Source of the DNA: Rhodocyclaceae bacterium
GTDB lineage: Bacteria; Pseudomonadota; Gammaproteobacteria; Burkholderiales; Rhodocyclaceae
Length of the DNA stretch: 64,000 nt
Assembly (NCBI GenBank): GCA_004379165.1
Contig: NKXK01000034.1
Span: 1-64,000, forward strand
Reading direction: 5' to 3'
The notes below the pieces were generated by a model. It had not been told where the DNA came from and did no database searches. It saw only the letters and a list, made by a program, of their open reading frames with translations. Positions within the stretch are counted from its first letter, which is position 1. Each line of letters starts with the position of its first letter. A program made the position numbers and the translations under genes. Below are positions 17,162 through 26,772 of this stretch, one piece after another.

Positions 17162-18419
17162 CGAACATCTGCCTTTGACTTCCCTGGCCTATGCCATGCT
17201 GCAGGCCGCCCGAATCGACGCTGCCGTCCTGGCTGGCCAGAGCCTTGCCGATGGGTTGCTGGGGCGGGTAGATGCACAGGCGCGACCGGCGGTTCAGGAT
17301 TTGGTCTATGGCAGCTTGCGGGCCTATGGCCGGGGCGATTTCTTTTTGCAGCATTTGCTCACCAAGCCGCTCGCAGAAGCCGAAGTGCATGCGCTGTTGC
17401 TGGTCGCGCTCTATCGCCTGGAAACCCGGCCAGAGGCCGTGCATACCGTCGTCGATCAGGCGGTGCTCGCGGCCGGCGAGATCGCCAATGGGCGCTTCAA
17501 GGCACTGGTCAATGGCGTCCTGCGTAATTTCCTGCGTCAGCAGTCTGAACTGACCGGGGCGCTGGCGGCAGATGCGGTGGCGACGAGTCAGTTACCTGAC
17601 TGGTGGCTGGCACGCCTGCAGGCAGCCTATCCGCAGGACTGGCAGCACGTGGTAGCAGCCGGCAATCAGCCACCGCCGATGGCGCTGCGGGTCAATGGCC
17701 GGCGAATTGACCGTGAGGCATATCGGCTTCGTCTGCAGGATGCCGGGATCGCCGCGCAGCCACTCGGCGACCGGGGACTGGCGCTGGCCCGACCTGTGCC
17801 GGTGGACCGTTTGCCCGGCTTTGGCGATGGCTGGGTATCGGTGCAGGATCCCGGCGCGCAACGCGCGGCGGAAATTCTGTCACCCGTTGCGGGATCCCGG
17901 GTGCTTGATGCCTGCGCGGCGCCGGGCGGCAAGACGGCGCATTTGCTGGAGTTGTCAGCACTGGAGCTGCTGGCGCTTGATCTGAAGCCTTCACGTAGCC
18001 GCCGTGTGACTGAAAACCTCGAACGGCTGGGGCTGTTTGCCGAAGTCAAGGCGGCGGACTGCGCGCGCCTCGATACCTGGTGGGACGGCCGGCCATTCGA
18101 TGCCATTCTGGCCGATGTGCCTTGTACCGCCAGCGGGGTGGTGCGCCGCAATCCGGATGCAAAGTGGCTGCGTCGTGAGGCCGATATTGCCAGCTTCGCC
18201 AAGGCGCAGGCGCGTATCCTCGATGCCTTGTGGCAGACGCTCGTGCCCGGCGGTAAACTGCTTTACGCCACTTGCTCGGTATTCCCGGAAGAAAACAGCG
18301 AGCAGATGGCGCGTTTCCTGTCACGACAGCCCGACGCCCAGTCCTGCCATGAGGAGCAGATTCTGCCCGATGCCGACCACGATGGCTTTTTCTACTGCCT
18401 GCTCAAAAAGCATGGCTGA
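17148..18419 (+). CDS. rsmB: 16S rRNA (cytosine-967-C5) methyltransferase RsmB
   Basis: 423 residues. An N-terminal NusB-like helical RNA-binding domain (about 1-140; LVDGV-type LVNGVLRNFLR motif) precedes the SAM-dependent m5C methyltransferase domain. SAM and catalytic motifs are LDACAAPGGKTAHLLEL, the Cys in ADVPCTASGV and the nucleophilic Cys in LLYATCSVFPEEN. It heads a plus-strand operon with DUF4390, ntrY, ntrX, trkA and trkH, and its last eight bases overlap the DUF4390 start. Confidence 0.94.
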   Translation: MPRPTEHLPLTSLAYAMLQAARIDAAVLAGQSLADGLLGRVDAQARPAVQDLVYGSLRAYGRGDFFLQHLLTKPLAEAEVHALLLVALYRLETRPEAVHTVVDQAVLAAGEIANGRFKALVNGVLRNFLRQQSELTGALAADAVATSQLPDWWLARLQAAYPQDWQHVVAAGNQPPPMALRVNGRRIDREAYRLRLQDAGIAAQPLGDRGLALARPVPVDRLPGFGDGWVSVQDPGAQRAAEILSPVAGSRVLDACAAPGGKTAHLLELSALELLALDLKPSRSRRVTENLERLGLFAEVKAADCARLDTWWDGRPFDAILADVPCTASGVVRRNPDAKWLRREADIASFAKAQARILDALWQTLVPGGKLLYATCSVFPEENSEQMARFLSRQPDAQSCHEEQILPDADHDGFFYCLLKKHG

Positions 18420-19032
18420 GCGCCTGCGCCGCTGGCTGATGCTACTGGTTTTTGTGCCTTTTTTGGCGTGGACCGCAGAAATCGATGTCAGCAACCCGCA
18501 GTTGCTTGCCGTCGAGGATGGGCTGGCGGTGTCGGCAGATTTTCGCTTCGAACTCAATTCGCGTCTGGAAGAGGCTGTCACCAAGGGCGTCGTGCTCTAT
18601 TTTGTTGCCGAATTCGAGATCAACCGTCCGCGCTGGTACTGGCTGGATGAGAAACTGGCCAGCCGCAGCCTGACCTTCAGCCTTTCCTACCACGCATTGA
18701 CCCGGCAATATCGCTTGTCGACCGGTGGCCTGCATCAGAGTTTTTCGACCTTGAGTGGTGCCCTGGCGGTTATTTCGCGCCTGCGCAACTGGCTGGTCGT
18801 CGAGCGTGGGGATAAATCCCTGCGTCCTGGCGATACCGTGCCGGCGGCCTTGCGTTTGCGACTCGATTTGACCCAGTTGCCACGTCCCTTCCAGATCACC
18901 GCGCTGGGTAACAAGGACTGGAATCTGGCATCCGACTGGAAAACCTGGACGGCGACGATCCCGCCTCCGTTGCCGGCCAGTCCACCCCCTTCGCCGGCCG
19001 TTGTCGTAACGCCAGCGGTGGAGGCCAAGTGA
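18412..19032 (+). CDS. DUF4390 exported protein of the ntrYX operon
   Basis: 206 residues. A signal sequence (RWLMLLVFVPFLAWTA) is followed by a beta-rich domain with WYWLDEKLASRSLTFSLSYHALTRQYRLS, typical of DUF4390 proteins found between rsmB and ntrY in betaproteobacteria. The C-terminal 20 residues are Pro-rich (IPPPLPASPPPSPAVV). The constant neighbourhood suggests a periplasmic partner of the NtrY sensor; this is an inference from gene order only. It overlaps rsmB by 8 bases and ntrY by 4 (GTGA). A copy of the dispersed motif is at 18459-18478. Confidence 0.8.
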   Translation: MAERLRRWLMLLVFVPFLAWTAEIDVSNPQLLAVEDGLAVSADFRFELNSRLEEAVTKGVVLYFVAEFEINRPRWYWLDEKLASRSLTFSLSYHALTRQYRLSTGGLHQSFSTLSGALAVISRLRNWLVVERGDKSLRPGDTVPAALRLRLDLTQLPRPFQITALGNKDWNLASDWKTWTATIPPPLPASPPPSPAVVVTPAVEAK

Positions 19033-21185
19033 AGCGCCTCGTCGCTGCCGGAGGCGCCTTCATCGCCGCGATCGGCGGCATCCTGTGGTTCCTGCTGTTG
19101 ATGTCTACGGCGGCGGATACCGTTATCTTCTCGCGCAATTACCCGCTGCTGATCGCACTGAATATCGTGCTGGCGCTGGGCATGGTGGCGCTGGTTGGTT
19201 GGCAGTTGCGTTCCTTGTGGCGCGACTATCAGGCCCAGGTTTTTGGCGCCCGCCTCAAGCTGCGCCTGATGCTGATGTTTGGCGTGGTGGCTGTGCTGCC
19301 CGGGGCGCTGGTCTATGGTGTCTCGGTGCAGTTCGTCACCCGTTCCATCGAAAGCTGGTTCGATGTTCGGGTTGAAAAGGCACTGGAAGCCGGTCTTCAT
19401 CTCGGCCGTTCGGCGCTCGATTCCCTGCTCGCCGACCTCACCGACAAGGCGCGGGGCATGGCGGTTGAACTCTCGGACATCAAGGAAGGCTCGCGGCGTT
19501 CGGCGCTGCTGCGTCTGCGTGAAGAAAAAGGCGTGCAAACGGCAGTCCTCTTCTCGGTCGGCGGCCAGTTACTGTCGAGCGCCACCGGGGAACTGGCCAA
19601 CCTGTTGCCAGAGATGCCGGGGCAGGCGCAACTTAAGCAGGCGCGCAGCGCCCGCGCCGTGACTTCGGTCGATGGCAGTGGCGGCGATCTGCACCTTCGG
19701 GTGCTGGTACCGGTGGCGGCGCGCGAAGTTTTTGAGGAGCCGCGTATCCTGCAGGTGACGCAAGCGGTGCCGGAGGTTTTGGCGCGGGATGCCGAGGCGG
19801 TCCAGGCCGTCTATCGTGACTATCAGGAGCTGCAACTGGCCCGTGAGGGTCTGACGCGTATCTATGCGTTGACGCTGACATTGACCGTGCTGGTCGCGCT
19901 GTTCGGTGCCTTCGCACTGGCCTACCTGATGGCACGCCGCCTGGCGGCACCGCTGCACATCCTGGCGGAAGGTACCCAGGCGGTTGCCCAGGGCGACTTT
20001 TCGCCACGGCAAGCGGTGTATAGCGGCGACGAACTGGGTGTATTGACGCAGTCTTTCAACCGGATGACCCGGCAGCTTGACGATGCCCGACGTGAAACCG
20101 AGCGCCACCGGGCCGAGCTGGAATCTGCACGCGGCTATCTCGAATCCATCCTCGCCAATCTGTCTGCCGGGGTGCTTGTCTTTGATCGCAGCTTTGTACT
20201 CCGTACGGTCAACGAAGGCGCGCTGACCATACTCAATGACGATTTCGAGGCCCTGATTGGCGTTGCCGTCGAGGAATGGCCGCGACAGGCGGCGCTCGGT
20301 GCCTTCATTCGCGAACGCTTTGCCGCTGCCGAGGAGCCGGAGTGGCAGGGGCAACTGGAGATGGAGCGCCCCAACGGCATGCCGCAGGTGTTATTGCTGC
20401 GCGGCTCGCGGCTGCCGGAGGCCAGTGGTGGCGGCGATGTTGTGGTTTTCGATGATGTCACCCGGCTGATTGCCGCCCAGCGCAGCGCAGCATGGGGTGA
20501 GGTGGCACGGCGTCTGGCGCACGAAATCAAGAATCCACTGACGCCGATCCAGCTTTCTGCCGAGCGACTGCAATTCAAGCTGGCCGACAAGCTGGCCAAT
20601 GGCGATGCTGAGATGCTGGCCCGTGGTACGCAGACAATCATCAATCAGGTACAGGCAATGAAGCGGATGGTCGACGACTTCCGCGACTATGCCCGGTTGC
20701 CGGCCCCGGAAGTGGCACCCCTGGCGCTCAATGAGTTGATCGGTGAGGTGCTCGGCTTATACGAAAGTTCGTCCGCGTCCATAGAGATTCGTCTCGCCAG
20801 CGCGTTGCCGTCGGTCCTCGGCGATGCTACCCAATTGCGCCAGATCATCCATAATTTGTTGCGGAATGCCGAAGATGCGCTGGAAGGGCGCGAAGATGGC
20901 CGGATTCTCATCGAGACCGGCTTCAGCGGAAGATTTGCCCGATTGCAGATCAGCGATAACGGTCCGGGATTTCCGGCCGAGCTGTTGCCAAGAATTTTCG
21001 AACCCTATGTCACGACCAAATCGCGGGGAACCGGCTTGGGCCTGCCCATCGTCAAGAAGATCGTCGAGGAACATCAGGGAAGCGTGGAAATCAGTAATGC
21101 ACCGGAAGGTGGTGCCCGGATCGATATCCGGCTGCCTTTGGTGAAAGCGGAGGAAGCCAAAAATGGCAATCATTCTGGTCGTTGA
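19029..21185 (+). CDS. ntrY: NtrY-like sensor histidine kinase
   Basis: 718 residues. There are transmembrane segments near 5-30, 40-60 and 80-105 and another near 285-305, with a periplasmic sensor region between. A HAMP domain (AYLMARRLAAPLHILAEG, about 305-360), a PAS domain (about 375-480) and a HisKA/HATPase core complete it. The phospho-acceptor His is in RRLAHEIKNPLTPIQL. ATP-binding boxes are HNLLRNAEDAL, ISDNGPGFP and GTGLGLPIVKKI. NtrY relays nitrogen or redox status to NtrX. The 3' end overlaps ntrX by 23 bases, so the pair is coupled. Confidence 0.9.
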   Translation: MKRLVAAGGAFIAAIGGILWFLLLMSTAADTVIFSRNYPLLIALNIVLALGMVALVGWQLRSLWRDYQAQVFGARLKLRLMLMFGVVAVLPGALVYGVSVQFVTRSIESWFDVRVEKALEAGLHLGRSALDSLLADLTDKARGMAVELSDIKEGSRRSALLRLREEKGVQTAVLFSVGGQLLSSATGELANLLPEMPGQAQLKQARSARAVTSVDGSGGDLHLRVLVPVAAREVFEEPRILQVTQAVPEVLARDAEAVQAVYRDYQELQLAREGLTRIYALTLTLTVLVALFGAFALAYLMARRLAAPLHILAEGTQAVAQGDFSPRQAVYSGDELGVLTQSFNRMTRQLDDARRETERHRAELESARGYLESILANLSAGVLVFDRSFVLRTVNEGALTILNDDFEALIGVAVEEWPRQAALGAFIRERFAAAEEPEWQGQLEMERPNGMPQVLLLRGSRLPEASGGGDVVVFDDVTRLIAAQRSAAWGEVARRLAHEIKNPLTPIQLSAERLQFKLADKLANGDAEMLARGTQTIINQVQAMKRMVDDFRDYARLPAPEVAPLALNELIGEVLGLYESSSASIEIRLASALPSVLGDATQLRQIIHNLLRNAEDALEGREDGRILIETGFSGRFARLQISDNGPGFPAELLPRIFEPYVTTKSRGTGLGLPIVKKIVEEHQGSVEISNAPEGGARIDIRLPLVKAEEAKNGNHSGR

Positions 21186-22431
21186 TGACGAAGTCGGCAT
21201 CCGCGAGTTGTTGTCGGAAATCCTGATCGACGAAGGCTACGACGTCCGGCTGGCGGAGAACGCCACCGCGGCGCGCAAGTTGCGCAATGAATTGCGTCCT
21301 GATCTGGTGCTGCTCGACATCTGGATGCCGGATACTGACGGCATTTCCCTGCTCAAGGAGTGGCACGCCGGTGGCCAGCTCAACATGCCGGTGGTGATGA
21401 TGTCGGGTCACGGCACCATCGACACGGCGGTCGAGGCCACCCGTTTTGGCGCTTTCGACTTCCTGGAAAAGCCGATTGCACTGCAAAAATTGCTGTCGTC
21501 AGTGCAGAAGGCCCTCAAGCACGATACGCCGCCACCGCGCGCGCCACTGACGCTTGAGGCCTTTACCCGCTCGGCTTTCGTCAAGGAGTTCAAGCGTCGG
21601 CTCGAGCAGGCGGCGGCCAAAGCGCCAGTTGTCCTGCTCAAGGGCGCGACTGGCGGCATGGCGGAAATTTGTGCCCGCACGCTGCAACCGCCGCGTGCAC
21701 CGTGGCTCGATTTGTCGGCAGTCAGCAGCGCTTTGAGCCAGGAAATGCTGGAAAAAATCAGCGGTGGCGTGCTTTTCGTCCCTGATCTGTCGGCGTTGGG
21801 CAAAATGCAGCAGATGAATCTGGCGTTTGCCGTCGATCGTCTGGAAAAGCTCAATCTGCAACTGATTGCTGCAAGCGTTGCTGCCTTTCCCGCGCTGGCC
21901 GAAGCAGGCTGGGACCACAAGCTGCTGGCCCGGCTGGGCGAGGTCTGGGTCGCCTTGCCACCACTGGCAGGCCACGCGGACGAGCTACCGGAGATTGCCG
22001 GCCTGTTGCTGTCCAATTTTGTTGAGCGGGGCGAAGTGCCACCACGGCGGTTTTCAACCGGTGCCTTGAACGCACTGCGTACATTGCCCTGGAAGAACCA
22101 TGCCGAGGCCAGCTGGACGACCTTGTATGCACTGGTCCGCAATCTGGCACTGACCGCGCTCGAAGAGGATATATCGGCCGAAGATGTCAGCCGCGTCATG
22201 CCGCAGGACAGCGAGGCATCGCCGCAGCTGGCCTCGCTCCTGCCGCTGCTCGACCAGCCCTTGCGCGAGGCGCGCGATGCGTTCGAGAAGCTCTATTTCG
22301 AGCATCACCTGCGGCTGGAAGGGGGTAACATGACCCGGTTGGCCGAACGCTCGGGTCTTGAGCGTACGCATCTTTACCGCAAGCTGAAACAACTCGACAT
22401 CAAGCTCGGCAAGCGGCACGAAGAACCGTAA
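21163..22431 (+). CDS. ntrX: NtrX-like response regulator with degenerate AAA+ domain
   Basis: 422 residues. The receiver domain (1-120) is intact: acidic pair Asp8/Asp9, phospho-site Asp52 (LLDIWMPDTDG), Ser/Thr in MSGHG and Lys in LEKPI. The C-terminal Fis-type helix-turn-helix is intact too (MTRLAERSGLERTHLYRKL). The middle region (about 125-340), normally a sigma-54 activator ATPase, keeps the length but lacks Walker A (GATGGMAE instead of GExGxGKE), the GAFTGA loop and a recognisable DE-box. It cannot act as a classical sigma-54 activator and more likely works as a sigma-70 repressor/activator. Confidence 0.85.
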   Translation: MAIILVVDDEVGIRELLSEILIDEGYDVRLAENATAARKLRNELRPDLVLLDIWMPDTDGISLLKEWHAGGQLNMPVVMMSGHGTIDTAVEATRFGAFDFLEKPIALQKLLSSVQKALKHDTPPPRAPLTLEAFTRSAFVKEFKRRLEQAAAKAPVVLLKGATGGMAEICARTLQPPRAPWLDLSAVSSALSQEMLEKISGGVLFVPDLSALGKMQQMNLAFAVDRLEKLNLQLIAASVAAFPALAEAGWDHKLLARLGEVWVALPPLAGHADELPEIAGLLLSNFVERGEVPPRRFSTGALNALRTLPWKNHAEASWTTLYALVRNLALTALEEDISAEDVSRVMPQDSEASPQLASLLPLLDQPLREARDAFEKLYFEHHLRLEGGNMTRLAERSGLERTHLYRKLKQLDIKLGKRHEEP

Positions 22432-22472
22432 TCGTCCGCGATGTATTGAAAGATCGCGACCCGGGGGGGGTT

Positions 22473-23906
22473 ATGAAAGTCATTATTCTTGGTGCCGGCC
22501 AGGTCGGTGCCAGCGTTGCCGAGGGCCTGGTCTCGGAAGAGAACGACATTACCGTGGTGGACTACGATGCCGCCCGGCTGGCCCAGCTTCAGGACCGACT
22601 CGATCTGCGAACCGTTGTCGGCAATGCGGCGACACCATCGGCGCTGCGTGACGCTGGTGCCGAAGATGCAGACATGATCATCGCCGTGACGCAGAGCGAC
22701 CAGTCGAATCTCGTGGCCTGCAAACTGGCGCAGAGCGTTTTCAATGTGCCGACGCGGATCGCCCGCCTGCGTTCCCGCGATTTTCTGGAAGATGCCAGCC
22801 TGCTGACCCCGGAGAACTTTGCCGTAGATTTCGCGCTATGTCCCGAGCAGGTGATCACCGAATACATCCGCCGCCTGATCGAGTTTCCGGAGGCGCTGCA
22901 GGTGCTCAACTTTGCCCGGGGGCGGGTCAGTCTGGTAGCCGTGCGCGCCTACGAGGGCGGCCTGCTGGTTGGCAAGCCGATCAAGTCTATGCGTGATCAC
23001 CTGCCACCGGGTACCGATGCCCGCATCGCCGCGATCTTTCGTCGCGATCAGCCGGTGTTCCCCGAGGGTGATACCGTCGTCGAAGCCGGCGACGAAGTCT
23101 TTCTGCTGGCGGCGGCAGAGCATATCCGCCAGGTATTGCGCCAGCTGCGGCGAATGATGAAACCGGTCGAGCGCATCATGATCGCTGGCGGTGGCAATAT
23201 CGGGCTGCGCCTGGCGAAGTCGCTCGAGAAACGCTATGAGGTCAAGGTCATCGAGGGGCGCAAGGAGCGTGCCGAGATGCTGGCCAATGAGCTGGGGCGG
23301 ACGCTGGTACTGCTTGGCGATGCCACTGATGAAGAGTTGCTGGAGCAGGAAAATATCGCCGAGATGGATCTCTTCCTCGCCGTGACCAACGACGATGAGG
23401 ACAACATCATGTCCGGCAGCCTGGCCAAGCGTTTGGGGGCCAAACGCGTCGTGGCCTTGATCAACCGCCGTGCCTACGCCGACATGATCGAAGGCGGGCC
23501 GATCGATATCGGTATCTCGCCGGCCCACGTCTCTATCGGTACCTTGCTGGCGCACGTCCGCCAGGGCGATGTCGCCGAGGTGCATTCGCTGCGGCGCGGT
23601 GCCGCGGAAGCGCTGGAACTGGTCGCACACGGTGATGCCAAGACTTCTAAAGTGGTCGGCAAGCGTATTGATCAGATCGACTGGCCGCATGGGGTGACCG
23701 TGGCCGCGCTGGTTCGCAACTTCGAGCAAGCGGTGGTCGTCGGTCAGACTGACGAATGGACGTCGATTACCCGCCATGGCGAGGTGGTCATCGCGCATCA
23801 CGATACAGTCATCGAGGCGGAGGATCACGTCATCGTCTTCTGTACCCGCAAGAAGCTGGTGAAGAAGGTCGAAAAGCTGTTCCAGGTCGGTTTCCACTTC
23901 TTCTGA
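22473..23906 (+). CDS. trkA: Trk potassium transporter NAD-binding subunit TrkA
   Basis: 477 residues with a duplicated RCK layout. There are two Rossmann NAD(H)-binding domains (GAGQVGASVAEGL at about 8-20; GGGNIGLRLAKSLE at about 238-251), each followed by a TrkA-C ligand domain. TrkA is the cytoplasmic gating ring of the TrkH potassium channel-transporter. The ATG at 22473 follows an eight-G run that supplies the Shine-Dalgarno. trkH follows 10 bases later. Confidence 0.94.
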   Translation: MKVIILGAGQVGASVAEGLVSEENDITVVDYDAARLAQLQDRLDLRTVVGNAATPSALRDAGAEDADMIIAVTQSDQSNLVACKLAQSVFNVPTRIARLRSRDFLEDASLLTPENFAVDFALCPEQVITEYIRRLIEFPEALQVLNFARGRVSLVAVRAYEGGLLVGKPIKSMRDHLPPGTDARIAAIFRRDQPVFPEGDTVVEAGDEVFLLAAAEHIRQVLRQLRRMMKPVERIMIAGGGNIGLRLAKSLEKRYEVKVIEGRKERAEMLANELGRTLVLLGDATDEELLEQENIAEMDLFLAVTNDDEDNIMSGSLAKRLGAKRVVALINRRAYADMIEGGPIDIGISPAHVSIGTLLAHVRQGDVAEVHSLRRGAAEALELVAHGDAKTSKVVGKRIDQIDWPHGVTVAALVRNFEQAVVVGQTDEWTSITRHGEVVIAHHDTVIEAEDHVIVFCTRKKLVKKVEKLFQVGFHFF

Positions 23907-23916
23907 GGAGGCGACG

Positions 23917-25371
23917 ATGACCCGCTTTGCTCCCGTCTATCGGGCCTTGGGCATGATCATCATGCTCTTCGGGTTGACCATGCTGGCACCGCTGATTCTC
24001 TCCTATGTTGTCAATGATGGTGCGCAGACCGCCTACGACGAGGCCTTCGCACTGACCATGCTCTGTGGTTCCGCGCTCTGGTACCGCTATCGCAACTGCA
24101 AACGCGAATTGGCAATCCGCGACGGCTTCCTGATGGTGGTGCTGGTGTGGACAGTGTTGCCTGCTTTCGCAGCGATACCCCTGATGCTGCAACTCGGCAT
24201 CAGTCATACCGATGCCTATTTCGAAACGGTTTCCGGGTTGACCACAACCGGTTCGACCGTATTGGCCAATATCGACAAGCTGCCGATGTCGATCAACCTC
24301 TGGCGGCATCAGCTGGTCTGGATTGGCGGCATGGGTTTGATCGTGCTGGCGATTGCCATTCTCCCGCTGCTGGGGATTGGTGGCCGGCAGATGTTCAAGG
24401 CCGAAACGCCGGGCCCGATGAAGGACGCCAAGATGACGCCACGCATCGCCGAAACGGCGAAGGGGCTGTGGCTGGTGTATCTGGGGGTGACAGTTGCCTG
24501 TGCCGTGTCCTACCGACTGGCCGGAATGGACTGGTTTGACGCCGTCTGCCACACCTTTTCGACCATGGGCCTTGGCGGTTTTTCGACCCATGATGCGAGT
24601 TTTGGACATTTCGACTCCCCGGCGATCGAGTTGGTGGCCATTTTCTTCATGCTGATTGCCGGCATGAATTTCGGCACACTCTTTCTGGCAGTCAGTGGGC
24701 GCTCGCTGCGGCCCTATCTCCATGATCCCGAGGCGGGTTGGTTCATTGGCGTGACCTTGCTGAGCATCCTGGTGGTTGCCATCTACATCTGGAAGGAGGG
24801 TACCTACCCCGAGGTCGAAACCGCACTCCGTCACGTTGCCTTCAATCTGGTGTCGATTGCGACAACGACGGGTTTTGCCAGTCAGGATTACGCGCTGTGG
24901 CCGATGTTTGCCTCGTTGTGGATGCTTTTCCTGTCCAGCTTTGCCACCAGTGCCGGCTCGACCGGCGGTGGCATCAAGATGATGCGGGCGCTGTTGCTAT
25001 ACAAGCAGGTGTATCGCGAGTTGCTGCGGGCGATGCATCCAAACGCTGTGTATAACGTCCGCATCGGCGGCCAGGTGGCGCCGCAACCCATTCTGTTTGC
25101 GGTTCTGGCCTTCGGGTTCATGTACATGGTCAGCATCGTCTCGTTGACGCTGGTCCTGTCATTTACGGGTTTGGACATCATTTCAGCGTTCACCGCAATC
25201 GTCGCCAGCGTTAACAACACCGGGCCGGGATTGGGCGTGGTCGGGCCATCGACTACCTACGAAGTGCTTGAGGATTTCCAGACCTGGGTCTGCATTTTCG
25301 CGATGCTGCTCGGGCGTCTCGAAATCTTTACGCTGCTGGTGGTTCTGACGCCGGACTTCTGGCGCAAGTGA
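23917..25371 (+). CDS. trkH: Trk potassium uptake membrane subunit TrkH
   Basis: 484 residues, with about ten hydrophobic segments arranged as four M1-P-M2 repeats. Selectivity-filter-like loops are visible: SGLTTTGST (about 108), STMGLGGFST (about 217), ATTTGFAS and VNNTGPGLG. TrkH conducts K+ into the cell and is gated by TrkA. A strong AGGAGG-type ribosome binding site precedes the ATG. It is the last gene of the rsmB-trkH operon. A copy of the dispersed motif lies at 25180-25197. Confidence 0.94.
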   Translation: MTRFAPVYRALGMIIMLFGLTMLAPLILSYVVNDGAQTAYDEAFALTMLCGSALWYRYRNCKRELAIRDGFLMVVLVWTVLPAFAAIPLMLQLGISHTDAYFETVSGLTTTGSTVLANIDKLPMSINLWRHQLVWIGGMGLIVLAIAILPLLGIGGRQMFKAETPGPMKDAKMTPRIAETAKGLWLVYLGVTVACAVSYRLAGMDWFDAVCHTFSTMGLGGFSTHDASFGHFDSPAIELVAIFFMLIAGMNFGTLFLAVSGRSLRPYLHDPEAGWFIGVTLLSILVVAIYIWKEGTYPEVETALRHVAFNLVSIATTTGFASQDYALWPMFASLWMLFLSSFATSAGSTGGGIKMMRALLLYKQVYRELLRAMHPNAVYNVRIGGQVAPQPILFAVLAFGFMYMVSIVSLTLVLSFTGLDIISAFTAIVASVNNTGPGLGVVGPSTTYEVLEDFQTWVCIFAMLLGRLEIFTLLVVLTPDFWRK

Positions 25372-25414
25372 CGCTTTGATCATTTCCTGATCCAGCGCAA
25401 GTGACCCGCGGCAC

Positions 25415-25448
25415 GGAAAGGCGGATAATCCCGCCTTTCGATTATTTT
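25415..25448 (+). terminator. Hairpin after trkH, upstream of hemE
   Basis: GGAAAGGCGG and CCGCCTTTC form a 9-base-pair stem with a short ATAATC loop, followed by GATTATTTT. It lies 44 bases after trkH and 14 bases before the hemE start, so it most likely terminates the trkH transcript. It could also be a leader structure of hemE. Confidence 0.6.
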
Positions 25449-25461
25449 GGCGGAGCCTACC

Positions 25462-26535
25462 GTGAGCCGACCCCGCAACGACACTTTCCTGCGCGCCCTT
25501 CTCAAGGAGCCAACCGATTACACGCCGCTCTGGCTGATGCGTCAGGCTGGCCGCTACCTGCCGGAGTATTGCGAAACCCGTAAGCGGGCCGGCAATTTCC
25601 TCAATTTGTGCAAATCGCCGGCCATGGCCTGCGAAGTGACCTTGCAGCCGCTGGCCCGCTACGATCTCGATGCTGCCATCCTCTTTTCGGACATCCTGAC
25701 CGTGCCCGACGCGATGGGGCTCGGCCTGTACTTTGCCGAAGGCGAGGGCCCGAAGTTCGAGCGTCCGCTGCGCGAGGAGTGGGCGATCAACAACCTGACG
25801 GCACCGGATCCCTACGAGCACCTTGGCTACGTCATGGATGCCGTCTCCGAGATCCGCCGCGCGCTCGACAACTCCGTGCCGCTGATCGGTTTCTCCGGCA
25901 GCCCCTACACACTCGCCTGCTACATGGTCGAAGGGCAGGGCTCCAGTGACTTCCGTCACATCAAGGGCATGATGTACAGCCGTCCCGATCTGCTGCACAA
26001 GATCCTGTCGGTGACCGCCGATTCCGTGACCAGCTACCTGAATGCCCAGATCGACTCCGGCGCCCAGGCAGTGATGATTTTCGATACCTGGGGCGGCTCG
26101 CTGTCGGCGGCGGCCTATCAGGAATTTTCGCTGGCCTACATGCAACGTATCGTTGCCGGCCTGAAGAAGGAAAAGGACGGCCAGCGTATCCCGTGCATCG
26201 TATTCACCAAGAACGGTGGCCTGTGGCTGGAGAAGATCGCCGCCATTGGTTGCGATGCGGTCGGTCTCGACTGGACCATCGATATCGGCGAGGCCCGTCG
26301 CCGCGTCGGCGACAAGGTTGCCTTGCAGGGCAACATTGACCCGAACGTGCTCTTCGGCAGTCCGGAAGTGATTGCCGCCGAAGCCCGAAAGGTCCTCGAC
26401 AGCTATGGTTCCGGCAACACTGGTCACGTTTTCAACCTCGGCCACGGCATTTCCCAATATACCCCGCCGGAAAACGTCACCACACTGGTCGAAACCGTTC
26501 ACGCCCATAGCCGGAAGCTGCGTCAGCAGGCTTGA
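25462..26535 (+). CDS. hemE: Uroporphyrinogen decarboxylase
   Basis: 357 residues. It decarboxylates the four acetate side chains of uroporphyrinogen III to give coproporphyrinogen III in haem synthesis. The signatures [15 protein letters not shown] (substrate-binding Arg) and [16 protein letters not shown] are intact, as are [13 protein letters not shown] and [14 protein letters not shown]. The GTG at 25462 ([14 protein letters not shown]) has GGAG six bases upstream and is preferred over an in-frame TTG at 25447. Confidence 0.95.
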   Translation: MSRPRNDTFLRALLKEPTDYTPLWLMRQAGRYLPEYCETRKRAGNFLNLCKSPAMACEVTLQPLARYDLDAAILFSDILTVPDAMGLGLYFAEGEGPKFERPLREEWAINNLTAPDPYEHLGYVMDAVSEIRRALDNSVPLIGFSGSPYTLACYMVEGQGSSDFRHIKGMMYSRPDLLHKILSVTADSVTSYLNAQIDSGAQAVMIFDTWGGSLSAAAYQEFSLAYMQRIVAGLKKEKDGQRIPCIVFTKNGGLWLEKIAAIGCDAVGLDWTIDIGEARRRVGDKVALQGNIDPNVLFGSPEVIAAEARKVLDSYGSGNTGHVFNLGHGISQYTPPENVTTLVETVHAHSRKLRQQA

Positions 26536-26560
26536 TAAGTCGGGCCGAAAGCCCGACTTA
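26536..26560 (+). terminator. Hairpin terminator directly after hemE
   Basis: A perfect 10-base-pair stem TAAGTCGGGC / GCCCGACTTA with a CGAAA loop begins right at the hemE stop. The following TACACAGTATTTT is only moderately T-rich, so termination strength is uncertain. Confidence 0.65.
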
Positions 26561-26757
26561 TACACAGTATTTTGCTGCCCTGCGCAATAAATTCCGGCGA
26601 AGGGCTTGACATCCAAGATTGATTTCAAGTCATTGAATATAAAGCGGATGCTATCTTGCTCAATATTTCGGCAAGATGGCAAAAGCCTTACGAAACGGTG
26701 ACTTAGCGCGGAACGCGCATTTTCATTCACACAGTTATCCACAGATTCTGTGGACAA
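26558..26757. promoter_or_regulatory. DnaA-box cluster upstream of priA
   Basis: This region holds three 9-mers fitting the DnaA box TTWTNCACA or a near variant. They are TTATACACA at 26558-26566, the consensus TTATCCACA at 26735-26743 and, inverted six bases on, TTGTCCACA on the minus strand at 26757-26749. The last two form a palindrome-like pair 15 bases before the priA start. The region between is AT-rich for this genome. DnaA may regulate priA here or be titrated; three boxes are too few to call an origin. Confidence 0.55.
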
Positions 26758-26772
26758 GCTACCCGGAGCCCC

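Noticed and set aside
22461-22472. The eight-G run before trkA as a phase-variation tract
   Set aside because: It lies outside the coding sequence and supplies the ribosome binding site; no reading frame would switch, although its length could still affect expression.
25183-26757. A 524-codon minus-strand frame opposite hemE
   Set aside because: It is antisense to intact hemE and spans the DnaA-box region and the terminator hairpin.
26536-26772. The hemE-priA gap as the chromosomal origin
   Set aside because: Only three DnaA boxes, a short length, no dnaA/dnaN or rpmH neighbour. A regulatory or titration site is more likely.
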